A stretch of 64,000 nt of DNA from Pseudomonas sp. H1h. Lineage in GTDB: Bacteria > Pseudomonadota > Gammaproteobacteria > Pseudomonadales > Pseudomonadaceae. The DNA lies in the NCBI RefSeq assembly GCF_000633255.1, contig NZ_AYMJ01000015.1, positions 248,001 to 312,000 on the forward strand. Direction: 5' to 3'. This document shows positions 16,300 through 25,311 of this stretch, one piece after another. The notes beneath the pieces were generated by a model, which made no database searches, had not been told where the DNA came from, and was given only the letters and a program-made list of their open reading frames with translations. Numbering within the stretch: the first letter of the stretch is position 1; every line of letters starts with the position of its first letter. Position numbers and translations under genes: made by a program.

Positions 16300-17418
16300 T
16301 CACTGCTTGGAAGTATCGGTGGCGACGACTTTCTTGTCAGTGGCCGCCGCTTTGGCTGGAGCGGTTTTCTTGGCAGGCGTTTTGGCCGGAGCCTTGGTCG
16401 CCGCTTTTTTCGCTGGAGCCTTGGCTGCAGCTTTCTTCGCCGGAGCCTTTTTGGTTGCCGGCACGGCGGCCTTCGAAGCAGCTGGCGCCGGGGTGACCGG
16501 TTTGGCCACAGGCTTGACGTCTTGCGCGGCAATCATCGTGGTCGGTGCCGGTGCCGGCATGTTGTATTTGCTCAGCAGGGCAACCATGGTGTTCTGCGGG
16601 GTTACCAGCAGTTCGACACGACGGTTCAACGCACGGCCTTCGGCGCTGTCGTTGGCAGCGCGCGGGGCATCGCCGCCCATGCCGCGCAGCATCAGGCGAT
16701 CACGCTGCAAGCCGCTCAGGCGGAAGATCGCCGCCACGGACTGGGCACGCTCCTGGCTGAGTTTGACGTTGGCCGGCGCGGCGCCGGTGTTATCGCTGTG
16801 ACCGAGTACCAATACCGCGGTCTTCGGGTCAGCTTCGAGGATTTTCGCAACATTGGTAAACGGGCTGAGAGTCACCGGCAGCAGCATGGCCGGACGCTTC
16901 GGGTTGAACGAGCCTTCAACCGGCGCGATTACCACCAGCACGTTGTCACGGCGTTCGAGTTGCAGATTGCTGTCCTTGATCGCTGCACGCAGGCGCGGTT
17001 CGTAGTCATCCAGCCAGGCTTGGGTGACTTTCGGGTCAGGCATCGGTACCACTTTGGCCGTGGACTGATCCTTGCCGCCGAACGGCCACCACCACTTGGT
17101 ACTGGTGTCGGCATCGGCCTTGGCCACTACCGCCGGTTTGGCTTCTGGTTTTACTTCAGGTTTCACATCGGCCTTGGCCGCCGCATCATCGGAACTGCCG
17201 AACGGCCAGTACCAGTGGCTGCTGCTTTCAGTCTTGGCCACAGGTGCAGTAGCGGCAGGCTTGAGTGGAGCTGGAGCTGGTGCCGGCTCTTTGGCCACCA
17301 CTTTGTCGGAAGATCCGAACGGCCACCAACTGCCACCGTCCGCATCGTTTTTAGGAGTCTGTGCACAACCGGTAATCGCAACACACAGGGCCAGGGCGAG
17401 AGTTTTTTTGGATGACAT
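16300..17418 (-). CDS. OmpA-domain lipoprotein with WPFG repeats and a histone H1-like tail
   Basis: The product is a 372-residue lipoprotein (lipobox AITGC). The N-terminal third has three spaced copies of a (W/Y)WPFGSSD-like motif (WWPFGSSDK, YWPFGSSDD, WWPFGGKDQ) in Ala/Lys/Pro-rich linkers. An OmpA C-terminal domain follows, with VLVLGHSDNTG, AANVKLSQERAQSVA and ALNRRVELLV, which binds peptidoglycan. The C-terminal 70 residues are a Lys-Ala-Pro repeat (AKKAPAKKAAAKAPAKK) resembling histone H1-like tails such as AlgP. The start at 17418 is chosen because the signal peptide begins there. It probably anchors the outer membrane to the cell wall; the role of the tail is unknown. Confidence 0.8.
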   Translation of the reverse strand: MSSKKTLALALCVAITGCAQTPKNDADGGSWWPFGSSDKVVAKEPAPAPAPLKPAATAPVAKTESSSHWYWPFGSSDDAAAKADVKPEVKPEAKPAVVAKADADTSTKWWWPFGGKDQSTAKVVPMPDPKVTQAWLDDYEPRLRAAIKDSNLQLERRDNVLVVIAPVEGSFNPKRPAMLLPVTLSPFTNVAKILEADPKTAVLVLGHSDNTGAAPANVKLSQERAQSVAAIFRLSGLQRDRLMLRGMGGDAPRAANDSAEGRALNRRVELLVTPQNTMVALLSKYNMPAPAPTTMIAAQDVKPVAKPVTPAPAASKAAVPATKKAPAKKAAAKAPAKKAATKAPAKTPAKKTAPAKAAATDKKVVATDTSKQ

Positions 17419-17531
17419 TGAAAATCCACAAAGTGAAGTAATGAAAGATCGGAGCTCTTTTGCCCGGATAAACAGACGCTTTGAATCGAAAAACCGGATC
17501 TGGTTCCAACCCTGGAACCTCATGTAACGCT

Positions 17532-18683
17532 TTACAGACAAGTGGCAAGTACCCGCGCCAGTTGCTGCGCGCGCGGATCCATCAAGACGTATGGCCCAAG
17601 GGTATTTGTCACAAAACCGAACGCGACATCGTGCTCCGGATCAGCAAAACCCACCGAACCGCCCGCCCCCGGATGACCGAACGCGCGCGGGCCGAGGCCG
17701 TAGGTGGCGTTCGCCATGTCCGGCTGATCGAGCATGCAGCCCAGGCCGAAACGGGTGCGGGTCAGCAGGGTCTTGTCCTCGCCGATGCTGTGTTCACGGG
17801 TCAGTTCTTCGAGCATTTCGCTTTCCAGCAGGCTGCCGTCGAGCAGGCCTGCGTAGAAACCGGCCAGACTGCGCGCATTGCCATGACCATTGGCGGCCGG
17901 CTGCTGCATACGGCGCCATTCCGGCTTGTTGGTGCTGGTGAGCACCGACGGCGGATTGGTGAAGGCGCGGGTGGTCATGGCGGCAGGTTCGCGCATAGTC
18001 ACCTGCAACAGGCGCTGGGCGGCAGCATCACCGACGTTGCCCTTGCCGCGAGCGATATGCGCCACGCGGTAGAACTCCTCGTCAGCCAGGCCAACATGGA
18101 AATCCAGCCCCAGCGGCTTGGCAACACGGGCGACGATGGATTCGCCCGGGCCGCGACCGTCGGCCCGACGCAGCAATTCGCCGACCAGCCAGCCATAGGT
18201 GATGGCGGCATAGCCGTGACCGGTGCCCGGCGTCCACCACGGTGCTTCGGCCGCGAGGGCGTCGACCATGGTTTGCCATTCGTAGAGGGCGGCTGGCGCC
18301 AGCAACTCGCGCAGGGCCGGCAGACCGGCCTGATGGCAGAGCAATTGGCGCAGGGTGACGGACTCTTTGCCAGCGGCGGCGAACTCCGGCCAGTAGCGGG
18401 CAACCGGTACATCGAGTTGCAGTTTGCCTTCGGCCACCAGTTGCAGCGCGGTGACGGCGGTGAAAGTCTTAGTGCAGGAGAACAGGTTGGCGATGGTGTC
18501 GCTGTGCCAGGCCTCGGCGCCATCCTTGTCGGCGGTGCCGGACCAGAGGTCGAGGACAGTTTCTCCGCCGACCTTGATGCACAAGGCGGCGCCGCGCTCC
18601 TGGGGATCGTCGAACAGTGCCGCAAAAGCTTCGCGCACCGCTTCGAATTGAAGCTCGTAATGTCCCTGAATCTGCACCCGCAA
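17532..18683 (-). CDS. Serine beta-lactamase-like esterase (EstB/class C fold)
   Basis: The 383-residue protein has the SxxK active site in LFSCTKTFTAV and a downstream Tyr-containing segment (HGYAAITYGWLVGEL) where the YxN-type motif is expected. The C-terminal HPGAGGSVGFADPEH matches the HxG/KTG-equivalent motif of the family. Proteins of this kind (EstB-like, beta-lactamase PF00144) hydrolyse esters rather than cephalosporins; there is no signal peptide, so it is cytoplasmic. It is followed after 113 bases by the OmpA lipoprotein gene. The substrate is unknown. Confidence 0.85.
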   Translation of the reverse strand: MRVQIQGHYELQFEAVREAFAALFDDPQERGAALCIKVGGETVLDLWSGTADKDGAEAWHSDTIANLFSCTKTFTAVTALQLVAEGKLQLDVPVARYWPEFAAAGKESVTLRQLLCHQAGLPALRELLAPAALYEWQTMVDALAAEAPWWTPGTGHGYAAITYGWLVGELLRRADGRGPGESIVARVAKPLGLDFHVGLADEEFYRVAHIARGKGNVGDAAAQRLLQVTMREPAAMTTRAFTNPPSVLTSTNKPEWRRMQQPAANGHGNARSLAGFYAGLLDGSLLESEMLEELTREHSIGEDKTLLTRTRFGLGCMLDQPDMANATYGLGPRAFGHPGAGGSVGFADPEHDVAFGFVTNTLGPYVLMDPRAQQLARVLATCL

Positions 18684-18796
18684 CTCCCCCGCGAAAACGC
18701 TCTACAAAGTGGCCCGCATTGTTCCAGCCCTTGAGGGATTTGGGAACAGCTGCGGGCCGGGTGGTCATTTCAAAAATGCTGGTGTGGCTGCTTCCG

Positions 18797-18873
18797 CCTT
18801 CGCGAGCAAGCCCGCCGCCACATTGGATTTATGAACACCACCGATCCAGTGTGGGAGCGGGCTTGCTCGCGAA
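18797..18873. repeat. REP pair (BIME, inward orientation)
   Basis: TTCGCGAGCAAGCCCGC comes first and TGTGGGAGCGGGCTTGCTCG second, about 25 bases apart, in the opposite order to most pairs in this window. Confidence 0.88.
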
Positions 18874-18895
18874 GAACGATAACGCGGTCCGAACC

Positions 18896-21244
18896 CTAGT
18901 GACCATTCCCCGAATGCCCACCCGCATGCCCGGCCCCCGGACCTTTGCCGGCCTCGCCTTTTCGACCACCCTCGGCTTCATGAACAGCCGCCGCTTTCTC
19001 CGCCTCCTTGCCCAACTGATCAATCACCTGCAGATTGCTCTTGCGCACCGCCTCGACGAAGCCCTGATACGGCAGATCGGTAATTCCCACCAGACCGAAG
19101 TGCCCGTTCTCACCATCGAGCAGACGCCCGGTCACCGGTTGGTCCAGATACTGGAACCAGTGCACGCCGACAATCGACGGTTCGCTCAAGGCCTGCTTGA
19201 GGAAGTTGGCATACGCCGGGCCACGGTCTTCTTCTTTGGCCAGTGGCGTCACGCCGCCCCAGAACGGCCCACGGTCAGCCGAGCCGACATTGAATTCGGT
19301 GATCAGCACCGGTTTGTCGAGGGCGCGCAAGGCGGCGAAGTCATATCCGTCCTGCGGCTTGAGCGTGTACAGGTTGAAACTCAGCACATCGCAATACTGC
19401 GCGCAGGACGCCACGGCTTCCGGGGTACTGGTGGCGAATCGGCCACCGAGCAGCATCTGATTCGGCGCGTGCCATTTCAGCGAGTCGGAGATGGTCTTGA
19501 AGTAGGTATCGGCGAACACCTTCTGGAAATATTTGAAATCGTTTTCGATTTCCGGGTGCTCAGGATTCGGCAGCGGCGGCACAAAACCCGGGTCCTCCAT
19601 CAACTCCCACGCTGGCAGATCAATGCCCCAGGCTTTCGACAGGCCCGCCTGATTGCGGTACTTGTCACGCAGTTGCTTGAGGAATGCGCGCTTGGCCGGC
19701 ACGTCGGTGGTCATTTTCAACGTGCCATAGGCCAGGGCGTAGCGTGATTGCGGATCGTCGCCCGGACCGGCCCAGGCCAGTTCGTTGTCGGCGTAGTAAC
19801 CGATCAGCCACGGATCGTCGCGATGATCGCGGGCAGCGATGGCCACGGCGCGCTCGGTAGCCATGGCGAAACGCGGGTCGAACGGGTCAGGCATGCCGCC
19901 CCACCAGTCGGTGCCGGTGCTGATGCTGGTGTAATCGCCGACGATCGACAGCGGCAAGGTATACGGCACCCGCTCGGCGTCGCCCAGCGAATCGGCACTC
20001 CAGTTGCCAACGGTATTGAAGCCCCAGGCTTGCAGGCGATCGAGGGTGTGCGTGGCCCACTTCTGCTCATCGACCGTGGCTTTGCATGGCGCGAGCGCAG
20101 TCGGCTCGGCTGCCGGTTCGGCTTTCGCCTGCACTGCGCACGGCGCGCCGTACAGCCGTTGCAGGTTGGCCGCGTAGAAATCGTACCAGCGCCCGGCGTT
20201 GTAGCCTCGGCCCTGATCAGCGCCGTTGCCGCCACGGTTGTCACCCTCGCCAAAATGGCTGGCGAGCGGCTCGTCGGGGTTGGGCAGGGATTCGAACATC
20301 CACTCACGCCCGCCCACGTACGTCTGGTTGACGTCCGGGCTGACGGTATTGACCCCCAGCGAATAGAACGGGTGCCCTTCAGGGGTCACCAGGTACCAGC
20401 GACCGTCGCGCTTTTCAGTGCGGAAAAAGCCACTGGCCTTGAACGCCGGGCCTTTGTTCCAGCCACCGAACTTGTCCAGCGAGGACTTTTCGCGCTCGGC
20501 CAGCCAGGTTTTCAGCTGTTGCTCTTCCTTGGCGGCGGCGGATTTCAGTTGCTCATCGCTGCTGACTTTTTCCGGCCATTTGCTACGAGTCGATTGACCG
20601 TAAGCGTCCACCAGATTGCCGTAGACGGCCCGGGTCACCGCTTCACCGTCCTGCACGCCAAAGCGTTCGAGCAGCAAGCTCTGGGCGGCTTTGGGCTGAT
20701 CCATCCACAGACTGACCGACACCACCTGGCTGCGATCCAGTTCACCGCTGCTGCTGGCCAGCAGAATCCGCTGGCCGTCGACGGTCATCGGCATCGGTGG
20801 CCCGGCCTTCATGCCCTGGCCCAGTGGCGAGGTCGCCACCAGCGGCACCAGCAGGGTTTGCGCAGGGCCGGCCGGCAGGTCGACGCGACTGGTCAGCGTC
20901 TGCCCGTTGTTACTCTGGATTTGCACGTAGACCGTCACGGCCCAGTTCATTGCGCTTTGCAGGCGCAGGCTCATCATGCCCGACTGCGACCAGTCCCAGG
21001 CGCCGGTCTGCGGGGTCAGGCGCAGGGTCGGACGCGCTACCGGGTTGAACGTCACCCGGCGCAGCACTTCACCTTCCGGGGTTTGCTCGGCGTTAGCTTG
21101 TGGCAGGTCAGTGTTTTCGGTGACGACTTTCACCACGTCGGCCGGACGAACGAAGTTGAACAGGGTCTGTTGACCGGCAGGCGCCGCCAGCAACGGGGCG
21201 GCGAAGATCAAGGCAAAAACGGCAGGCAACGAGCGGCGAATCAT
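18896..21244 (-). CDS. Exported glycoside hydrolase, beta-agarase/GH50-like
   Basis: This 782-residue protein has a signal peptide (MIRRSLPAVFALIFAAPLLA). An N-terminal beta-sandwich-like region of about 270 residues precedes a catalytic TIM-barrel-like domain starting at GFFRTEKRDGRWYLVTPEG. Candidate catalytic acids are Glu in GYYADNELAW and Glu in VLITEFNVG, the pattern of clan GH-A; the overall sequence resembles proteins annotated as beta-agarase (GH50). The C-terminus is a Gly/His/Lys-rich tail of about 35 residues. The start at 21244 matches the signal peptide. The real substrate in a soil or plant pseudomonad may not be agarose; it could be another galactan or an exopolysaccharide. 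Confidence 0.72.
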   Translation of the reverse strand: MIRRSLPAVFALIFAAPLLAAPAGQQTLFNFVRPADVVKVVTENTDLPQANAEQTPEGEVLRRVTFNPVARPTLRLTPQTGAWDWSQSGMMSLRLQSAMNWAVTVYVQIQSNNGQTLTSRVDLPAGPAQTLLVPLVATSPLGQGMKAGPPMPMTVDGQRILLASSSGELDRSQVVSVSLWMDQPKAAQSLLLERFGVQDGEAVTRAVYGNLVDAYGQSTRSKWPEKVSSDEQLKSAAAKEEQQLKTWLAEREKSSLDKFGGWNKGPAFKASGFFRTEKRDGRWYLVTPEGHPFYSLGVNTVSPDVNQTYVGGREWMFESLPNPDEPLASHFGEGDNRGGNGADQGRGYNAGRWYDFYAANLQRLYGAPCAVQAKAEPAAEPTALAPCKATVDEQKWATHTLDRLQAWGFNTVGNWSADSLGDAERVPYTLPLSIVGDYTSISTGTDWWGGMPDPFDPRFAMATERAVAIAARDHRDDPWLIGYYADNELAWAGPGDDPQSRYALAYGTLKMTTDVPAKRAFLKQLRDKYRNQAGLSKAWGIDLPAWELMEDPGFVPPLPNPEHPEIENDFKYFQKVFADTYFKTISDSLKWHAPNQMLLGGRFATSTPEAVASCAQYCDVLSFNLYTLKPQDGYDFAALRALDKPVLITEFNVGSADRGPFWGGVTPLAKEEDRGPAYANFLKQALSEPSIVGVHWFQYLDQPVTGRLLDGENGHFGLVGITDLPYQGFVEAVRKSNLQVIDQLGKEAEKAAAVHEAEGGRKGEAGKGPGAGHAGGHSGNGH

Positions 21245-21336
21245 AAGAACGGAGTTCTCCCTAACGACCAAAAGGCCAATGGAAAAGCATGGCAGAGAGA
21301 TAGACAGCGCGGCGGGCAAAACTGCCCACCGTTGTC

Positions 21337-23481
21337 TCAGGATATTTCACGACGGAATGGCGGCAACGCATTGAGGATCGCCTTGCCGTAGCGCTGTGTA
21401 ACCAGCCGCCGATCGAGCAAGGTGATGGTGCCGCGGTCTTCTTCGGTACGCAGCAGACGGCCGCAGGCCTGGACCAGTTTCAACGAGGCGTCGGGCACCG
21501 AGATTTCCATGAACGGATTACCGCCACGGGCCTCGATCCACTCCGACAGCGCGGCCTCGACCGGATCGTCCGGTACCGAGAACGGGATCTTGGCGATCAC
21601 CACGTGTTCGCAATAGGCCCCCGGCAAATCCACCCCTTCGGCGAAACTGGCGAGGCCGAACAGTACGCTGGAGTCGCCACCATCAACCCGCGCCTTGTGC
21701 TTGTTCAGGGTTTCCTGCTTCGACAGGTTGCCCTGAATGAACACTTGCTTGCGCCAGTCGCGGTCGAGACCGTCGAACACGTCCTGCATCTGTTTGCGCG
21801 AGGAGAACAGCACCAGCGTACCGCGCGAACCTTCGACCAGATCCGGCAATTCACGGATGATCGCTGCCGTGTGACCGGCTGCATCGCGCGGGTCGGCCTT
21901 CAGATCCGGCACCCGCAGCACACCGGCATCGGCGTGATGGAACGGGCTCGGTACCACGGCGGTGACGGCTTTTTTTGGCAGGCCGGCGCGCATGCGGAAA
22001 CGGTCGAAGGTGCCCAGGGCGGTCAGGGTTGCCGACGTCACCAGGCAGCCGTAGGCCACGTTCCACAGGCTGCGACGCAAAGTCTCGGCGGCAAGAATCG
22101 GGCTGGCGTTGACCTCGATGTCGAACAGCGAACCACTTTCGGCCAGTGTCAGCCAACGGGCCATGGGCGGGCTGTCTTCCGGGTCTTCGGCGGTAAATGC
22201 AGTCCACAATTCCCAGTTGCCCGAAGCCCGGGACAACAGGCTGCCGAACAGCGGGTACCACTCTTCGGCCTGATTGCTGGCAATGCCGATGTTGACCTCG
22301 CCATCCATGCCTTCCTTGAGCAGGTCGGTCAGACGGGTGAACAGATCGTTGAGACGGGCGAAGCCCTTCTTCAGCTCAATGCCCATTTCGCGCATGTGCT
22401 CGGGAATCACTCCGGCGATGAAACGATGACGTGGCCGCTCCCGGCCCTCAACGTCTTCACCGGGTTTGAAATCGGCGACTTGTTCGCAGGCGCTGAACAT
22501 GAACTGCTGCTGGGCCTTGATCTCCCGCGCCAGCTCCGGCACTTGTTCGATCAACTTGCCGAGATCCCCCGGCAACGGATGCTGGGCCAGCAGTTTGGTC
22601 AGGTTCTTCGCGGTGGTTTCCAGCCAGTCGGCGGTGGAGCGCAGCCGCGTGTAATGAGCGAAGTGGCCGATGGCCTTGTCGGGCAGGTGGTGACCTTCGT
22701 CGAACACGTAAATGGTGTCGCGCGGATCCGGCAGCACCGCGCCGCCGCCCAGGGCCAGGTCAGCCAGCACCATGTCGTGGTTAGTGACGATCACATCGAC
22801 CTTGCCCATGCCTTCGCGCGCCTTGTAGAAGGCGCACTGCCCGAAGTTCGGGCAGTGCCGGTTGGTGCACTGACTGTGGTCGGTGGTCAGGCGCGCCCAG
22901 TCGGCGTCTTCCAGCGCATTCGGCCAGCTGTCGCGGTCGCCGTCCCATTTATTGCCGGCAAGCTTTTCGATCATGCTGGTGAACAGCTTCTGGCTGGCCT
23001 CATCAACCTCGATCTTGAAGCCTTCTTCTTCGAACAGCTGTGCAGTAGCGGTTTGCGCGTGGCCTTCCTGCAAGAGCATGTCGAGCTTGGACAGGCACAT
23101 GTAGCGGCCCCGGCCCTTGGCCAGGGCGAAACTGAAATTCAGCCCGCTGTTGCGCATCAGGTCGGGCAAATCCTTGTAGACGATCTGCTCTTGCAGGGCC
23201 ACGGTCGCGGTGGCAATCACCAGGCGTTTGCCAGCGAGTTTGGCAGTCGGAATCGCCGCCAGGCTGTAGGCCACGGTCTTGCCGGTACCGGTGCCGGCTT
23301 CCACCGCAACAATCGCGGGGTCGCCACTGCGCCGGCCTTCGTCGTCGGTGTCGATATCCCCGAGGACTTTGGCGATTTCAGCGATCATCAGGCGCTGGCC
23401 GTAACGCGGTTTGAGGCTCTTGGCTTCAAGAAAACGCGAGTAGGCGCCCTGGATCGTGGTTTTGAGTTCAGTGCTGATCAT
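21337..23481 (-). CDS. dinG: ATP-dependent DNA helicase DinG
   Basis: This 714-residue superfamily 2, XPD-like 5'-3' helicase has Walker A EAGTGTGKTVAY, the iron-sulfur cluster Cys region (RYMCLSKL, then QCTNRHCPNFGQCAFY), the DEGH box VFDEGHH and C-terminal motif VI QACGRLLRTEEDRG. DinG unwinds DNA-RNA hybrids and D-loops and helps resolve transcription-replication conflicts. A LexA-like box lies just upstream, consistent with SOS control known in E. coli. Length is normal. Confidence 0.95.
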   Translation of the reverse strand: MISTELKTTIQGAYSRFLEAKSLKPRYGQRLMIAEIAKVLGDIDTDDEGRRSGDPAIVAVEAGTGTGKTVAYSLAAIPTAKLAGKRLVIATATVALQEQIVYKDLPDLMRNSGLNFSFALAKGRGRYMCLSKLDMLLQEGHAQTATAQLFEEEGFKIEVDEASQKLFTSMIEKLAGNKWDGDRDSWPNALEDADWARLTTDHSQCTNRHCPNFGQCAFYKAREGMGKVDVIVTNHDMVLADLALGGGAVLPDPRDTIYVFDEGHHLPDKAIGHFAHYTRLRSTADWLETTAKNLTKLLAQHPLPGDLGKLIEQVPELAREIKAQQQFMFSACEQVADFKPGEDVEGRERPRHRFIAGVIPEHMREMGIELKKGFARLNDLFTRLTDLLKEGMDGEVNIGIASNQAEEWYPLFGSLLSRASGNWELWTAFTAEDPEDSPPMARWLTLAESGSLFDIEVNASPILAAETLRRSLWNVAYGCLVTSATLTALGTFDRFRMRAGLPKKAVTAVVPSPFHHADAGVLRVPDLKADPRDAAGHTAAIIRELPDLVEGSRGTLVLFSSRKQMQDVFDGLDRDWRKQVFIQGNLSKQETLNKHKARVDGGDSSVLFGLASFAEGVDLPGAYCEHVVIAKIPFSVPDDPVEAALSEWIEARGGNPFMEISVPDASLKLVQACGRLLRTEEDRGTITLLDRRLVTQRYGKAILNALPPFRREIS

Positions 23482-23502
23482 TGAGTGTCGGGCGCAAAAA
23501 CG

Positions 23503-23518
23503 CTGGATAAATTTTCAG
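23503..23518 (-). promoter_or_regulatory. Candidate LexA box of dinG
   Basis: CTG-GATAAATTTT-CAG fits the LexA half-site spacing CTG-N10-CAG with an AT-rich core, 21 bases before the dinG start and 61 bases before the divergent CopD-like gene. Confidence 0.65.
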
Positions 23519-23579
23519 TGGTTCGGTTCGGCGGCTATCATACCCCGCTAATCAGTCCCGCGCAGAACGGAGTACCCCA

Positions 23580-24044
23580 ATGACACCTTTTAGCCTCGTT
23601 TATCCGCTGCATGTCCTGTCCGCATTAGTGTGGGTCGGCGGCATGTTTTTCGCCTGGATGGTCCTGCGCCCGGCGGCGGTGAAGGCTCTCGACGGGCCCG
23701 CCCGCCTGACCTTGTGGGTGGAAGTGTTTCAAGGTTTTTTCCGCTGGGTCTGGGCTGCAGTGATCCTGTTGCCGATCAGCGGCGTGGGCATGCTGCATTT
23801 GCAGCAGGTCGGTTTCGAGACCGCGCCGAAGTACGTGCAGGTCATGATCGGGCTGTACGTGGTGATGACGGCGCTGTTTATCCGCATTCAGGGCTTGATG
23901 CTGCCGGAGTTGCGCAAAGCCGTTGAGGCCAAGGACTGGCCGGCAGGTGCGGCAGTGCTGGGGCGGATTCGCCGGGTGGTGGGGATTAACCTGATTGTCG
24001 GTTTGGTGCTGGTGGCGATTGCAGCCGCTCGGCCGATGTTCTGA
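23580..24044 (+). CDS. CopD-family integral membrane protein
   Basis: This 154-residue membrane protein has four hydrophobic helices (LVYPLHVLSALVWVGGMFFAW, FFRWVWAAVILLPISGVGML, VMIGLYVVMTALFI, VGINLIVGLVLVAIAA). The N-terminal HVLSALVWVGGMFF is the hallmark of the CopD/DUF2269-like group, which has conserved His and is linked to copper or heme handling. No copper gene is adjacent here; the bufferin operon is about 17 kb away. The function is not established. Confidence 0.75.
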   Translation: MTPFSLVYPLHVLSALVWVGGMFFAWMVLRPAAVKALDGPARLTLWVEVFQGFFRWVWAAVILLPISGVGMLHLQQVGFETAPKYVQVMIGLYVVMTALFIRIQGLMLPELRKAVEAKDWPAGAAVLGRIRRVVGINLIVGLVLVAIAAARPMF

Positions 24045-24077
24045 CCCACCCCGTTTTTTTCGCGGTAAACACTGTAG

Positions 24078-24104
24078 TAGCCAGGGGATTTATCCCTGGC
24101 CACC
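24078..24104. repeat. Short palindromic repeat (GTAGCCAGGGG type)
   Basis: CCAGGG-GATTTAT-CCCTGG with outer GTAG/CCAC lies between convergent genes. It is a second class of dispersed palindrome, different from the REP core, related in form to those at 13069 and 35097. Confidence 0.6.
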
Positions 24105-24122
24105 ACTGAAAAGTGCTGTGTT

Positions 24123-24881
24123 TCAGAGGCGCTGCACAGTCACCGCACCCGCCGCACCCACAGGCCCAGGTTGCCCGTCAGCGCCTGCCTTGCCGTTCTT
24201 GCCGCCATCGGCGCGATACACCAGGCAGCCCTTGGACTTGCCGCCCTGGCCCGCCTTGCCGCCGACACCCGCCGGGCCACCGGCGCCGCCAGCGACGTTG
24301 ACCTTGATCAGCTCTGCCGGAAACTCGCGCGGCACTTCAAGACGCACCACCGCACCCGGTGCGCCCGGCTGACCGTCGCTGCCGTTACTGCCGTCAAAAC
24401 CGTGCCCGGCCGAGCCATAGGTGCAGCCCGGATCTTCACCATTGCCGCCATCCAGGCCAACGAAACCCGGCGCGCCGGTACCGCCACGGGCATCCACAAA
24501 CAGCTTTGGCGCATCCAGTGCCTTGAACTGCAAATTCAGATTGCGCCCGGCGCGGGCGGCTTTTTCATAGGTGCCCGGCGCGCCGCGAGCGGTGATCAGG
24601 CTGCCTTCGGACAACTGCGCACGGCTGACTTTCATGTCCAGCGCCTGTTCGCTCGGGACGATCGCAATGCGCGCCTCGTGGCCCAGACGTAATTCGCCGA
24701 CGGTCAGCTCGGTCACGTTGGAAGGAATCAGCAAGGTGCCGTAGTCCGCCACTTCCAGCCGTTCCAGCTGCAAGGTGCTGGCGGTGTTGGGCAGGCGCAT
24801 CAGGGAGTTGGTTTCGACGCTGACCACTTGGGCGCAGGCCAGGGGACTGATCAATGCAGCGAGCAGACAAAGTTTACGCAT
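24123..24881 (-). CDS. Exported collagen-like glycine-rich protein
   Basis: The 252-residue protein has a signal peptide (MRKLCLLAALISPLACAQ). The N-terminal 120 residues form a beta-rich region. Two Gly-rich collagen-like stretches follow, around GAPGFVGLDGGNGEDPGC and GSNGSDGQPGAPG, then VAGGAGGPAGVGGKAGQGGK and NGKAGADGQPGPVGAAGA. Imperfect Gly-X-Y periodicity and a Cys in each stretch are visible. The start at 24881 overlaps the end of the upstream DUF1145 gene by 8 bases, indicating an operon. The protein is probably periplasmic or surface-exposed; its function is unknown. Confidence 0.7.
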   Translation of the reverse strand: MRKLCLLAALISPLACAQVVSVETNSLMRLPNTASTLQLERLEVADYGTLLIPSNVTELTVGELRLGHEARIAIVPSEQALDMKVSRAQLSEGSLITARGAPGTYEKAARAGRNLNLQFKALDAPKLFVDARGGTGAPGFVGLDGGNGEDPGCTYGSAGHGFDGSNGSDGQPGAPGAVVRLEVPREFPAELIKVNVAGGAGGPAGVGGKAGQGGKSKGCLVYRADGGKNGKAGADGQPGPVGAAGAVTVQRL

Positions 24882-25149
24882 GGGACGAAGCCTCCGGAGC
24901 GGCCGGGGCCGGGATGGTTTGCAGGTGGAATACGCCGAACAGCAGGATCCGCAGGCGATCACGCCACGGGTTGGGACGCCCCTTGAGGCGACAGAACAGC
25001 AACTCCAGAACGTGCAGCGCCAGCAACAAGGCGCCGGCCAGATTGACCAGCAAATGCAACGGATGCACAAACGGCACCAGCAGATTGACCACCACCACGC
25101 ACCAGAACAGCAGGGTCAACAAGCGCCCCAGCCCCCAGAAAACCTTCAT
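24874..25149 (-). CDS. DUF1145-family small membrane protein
   Basis: This 91-residue protein has two to three transmembrane helices (LLTLLFWCVVVVNLLVPF, LHLLVNLAGALLLALHVLELL) and the segment KGRPNPWRDRLRILLFGVFHL, which is characteristic of DUF1145 (YhhL-like). GGGGAG lies just before ATG 25149; longer upstream starts lack this. It overlaps the collagen-like gene downstream. The function is unknown. Confidence 0.8.
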   Translation of the reverse strand: MKVFWGLGRLLTLLFWCVVVVNLLVPFVHPLHLLVNLAGALLLALHVLELLFCRLKGRPNPWRDRLRILLFGVFHLQTIPAPAAPEASSHA

Positions 25150-25311
25150 ACGCTCCCCCGTGTCGCAATTATTCTTTGGGCGCACAGTAACGGCTTCGGC
25201 GGGGGATAAGCCAGAGGGATAAAAGAAAAAACTTTTGTCAGTCGTCGGATCGCTGCCGGTGCGACGATGATCGTCGCCCGGCAGCTCTAGCCTGCGGACT
25301 ACAGACAAGTC

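Noticed and set aside
23580..24044. CopD-like gene as part of a copper system with the bufferin operon
   Set aside because: It lies 17 kb away, with no copper genes next to it; the family name alone does not show a link.
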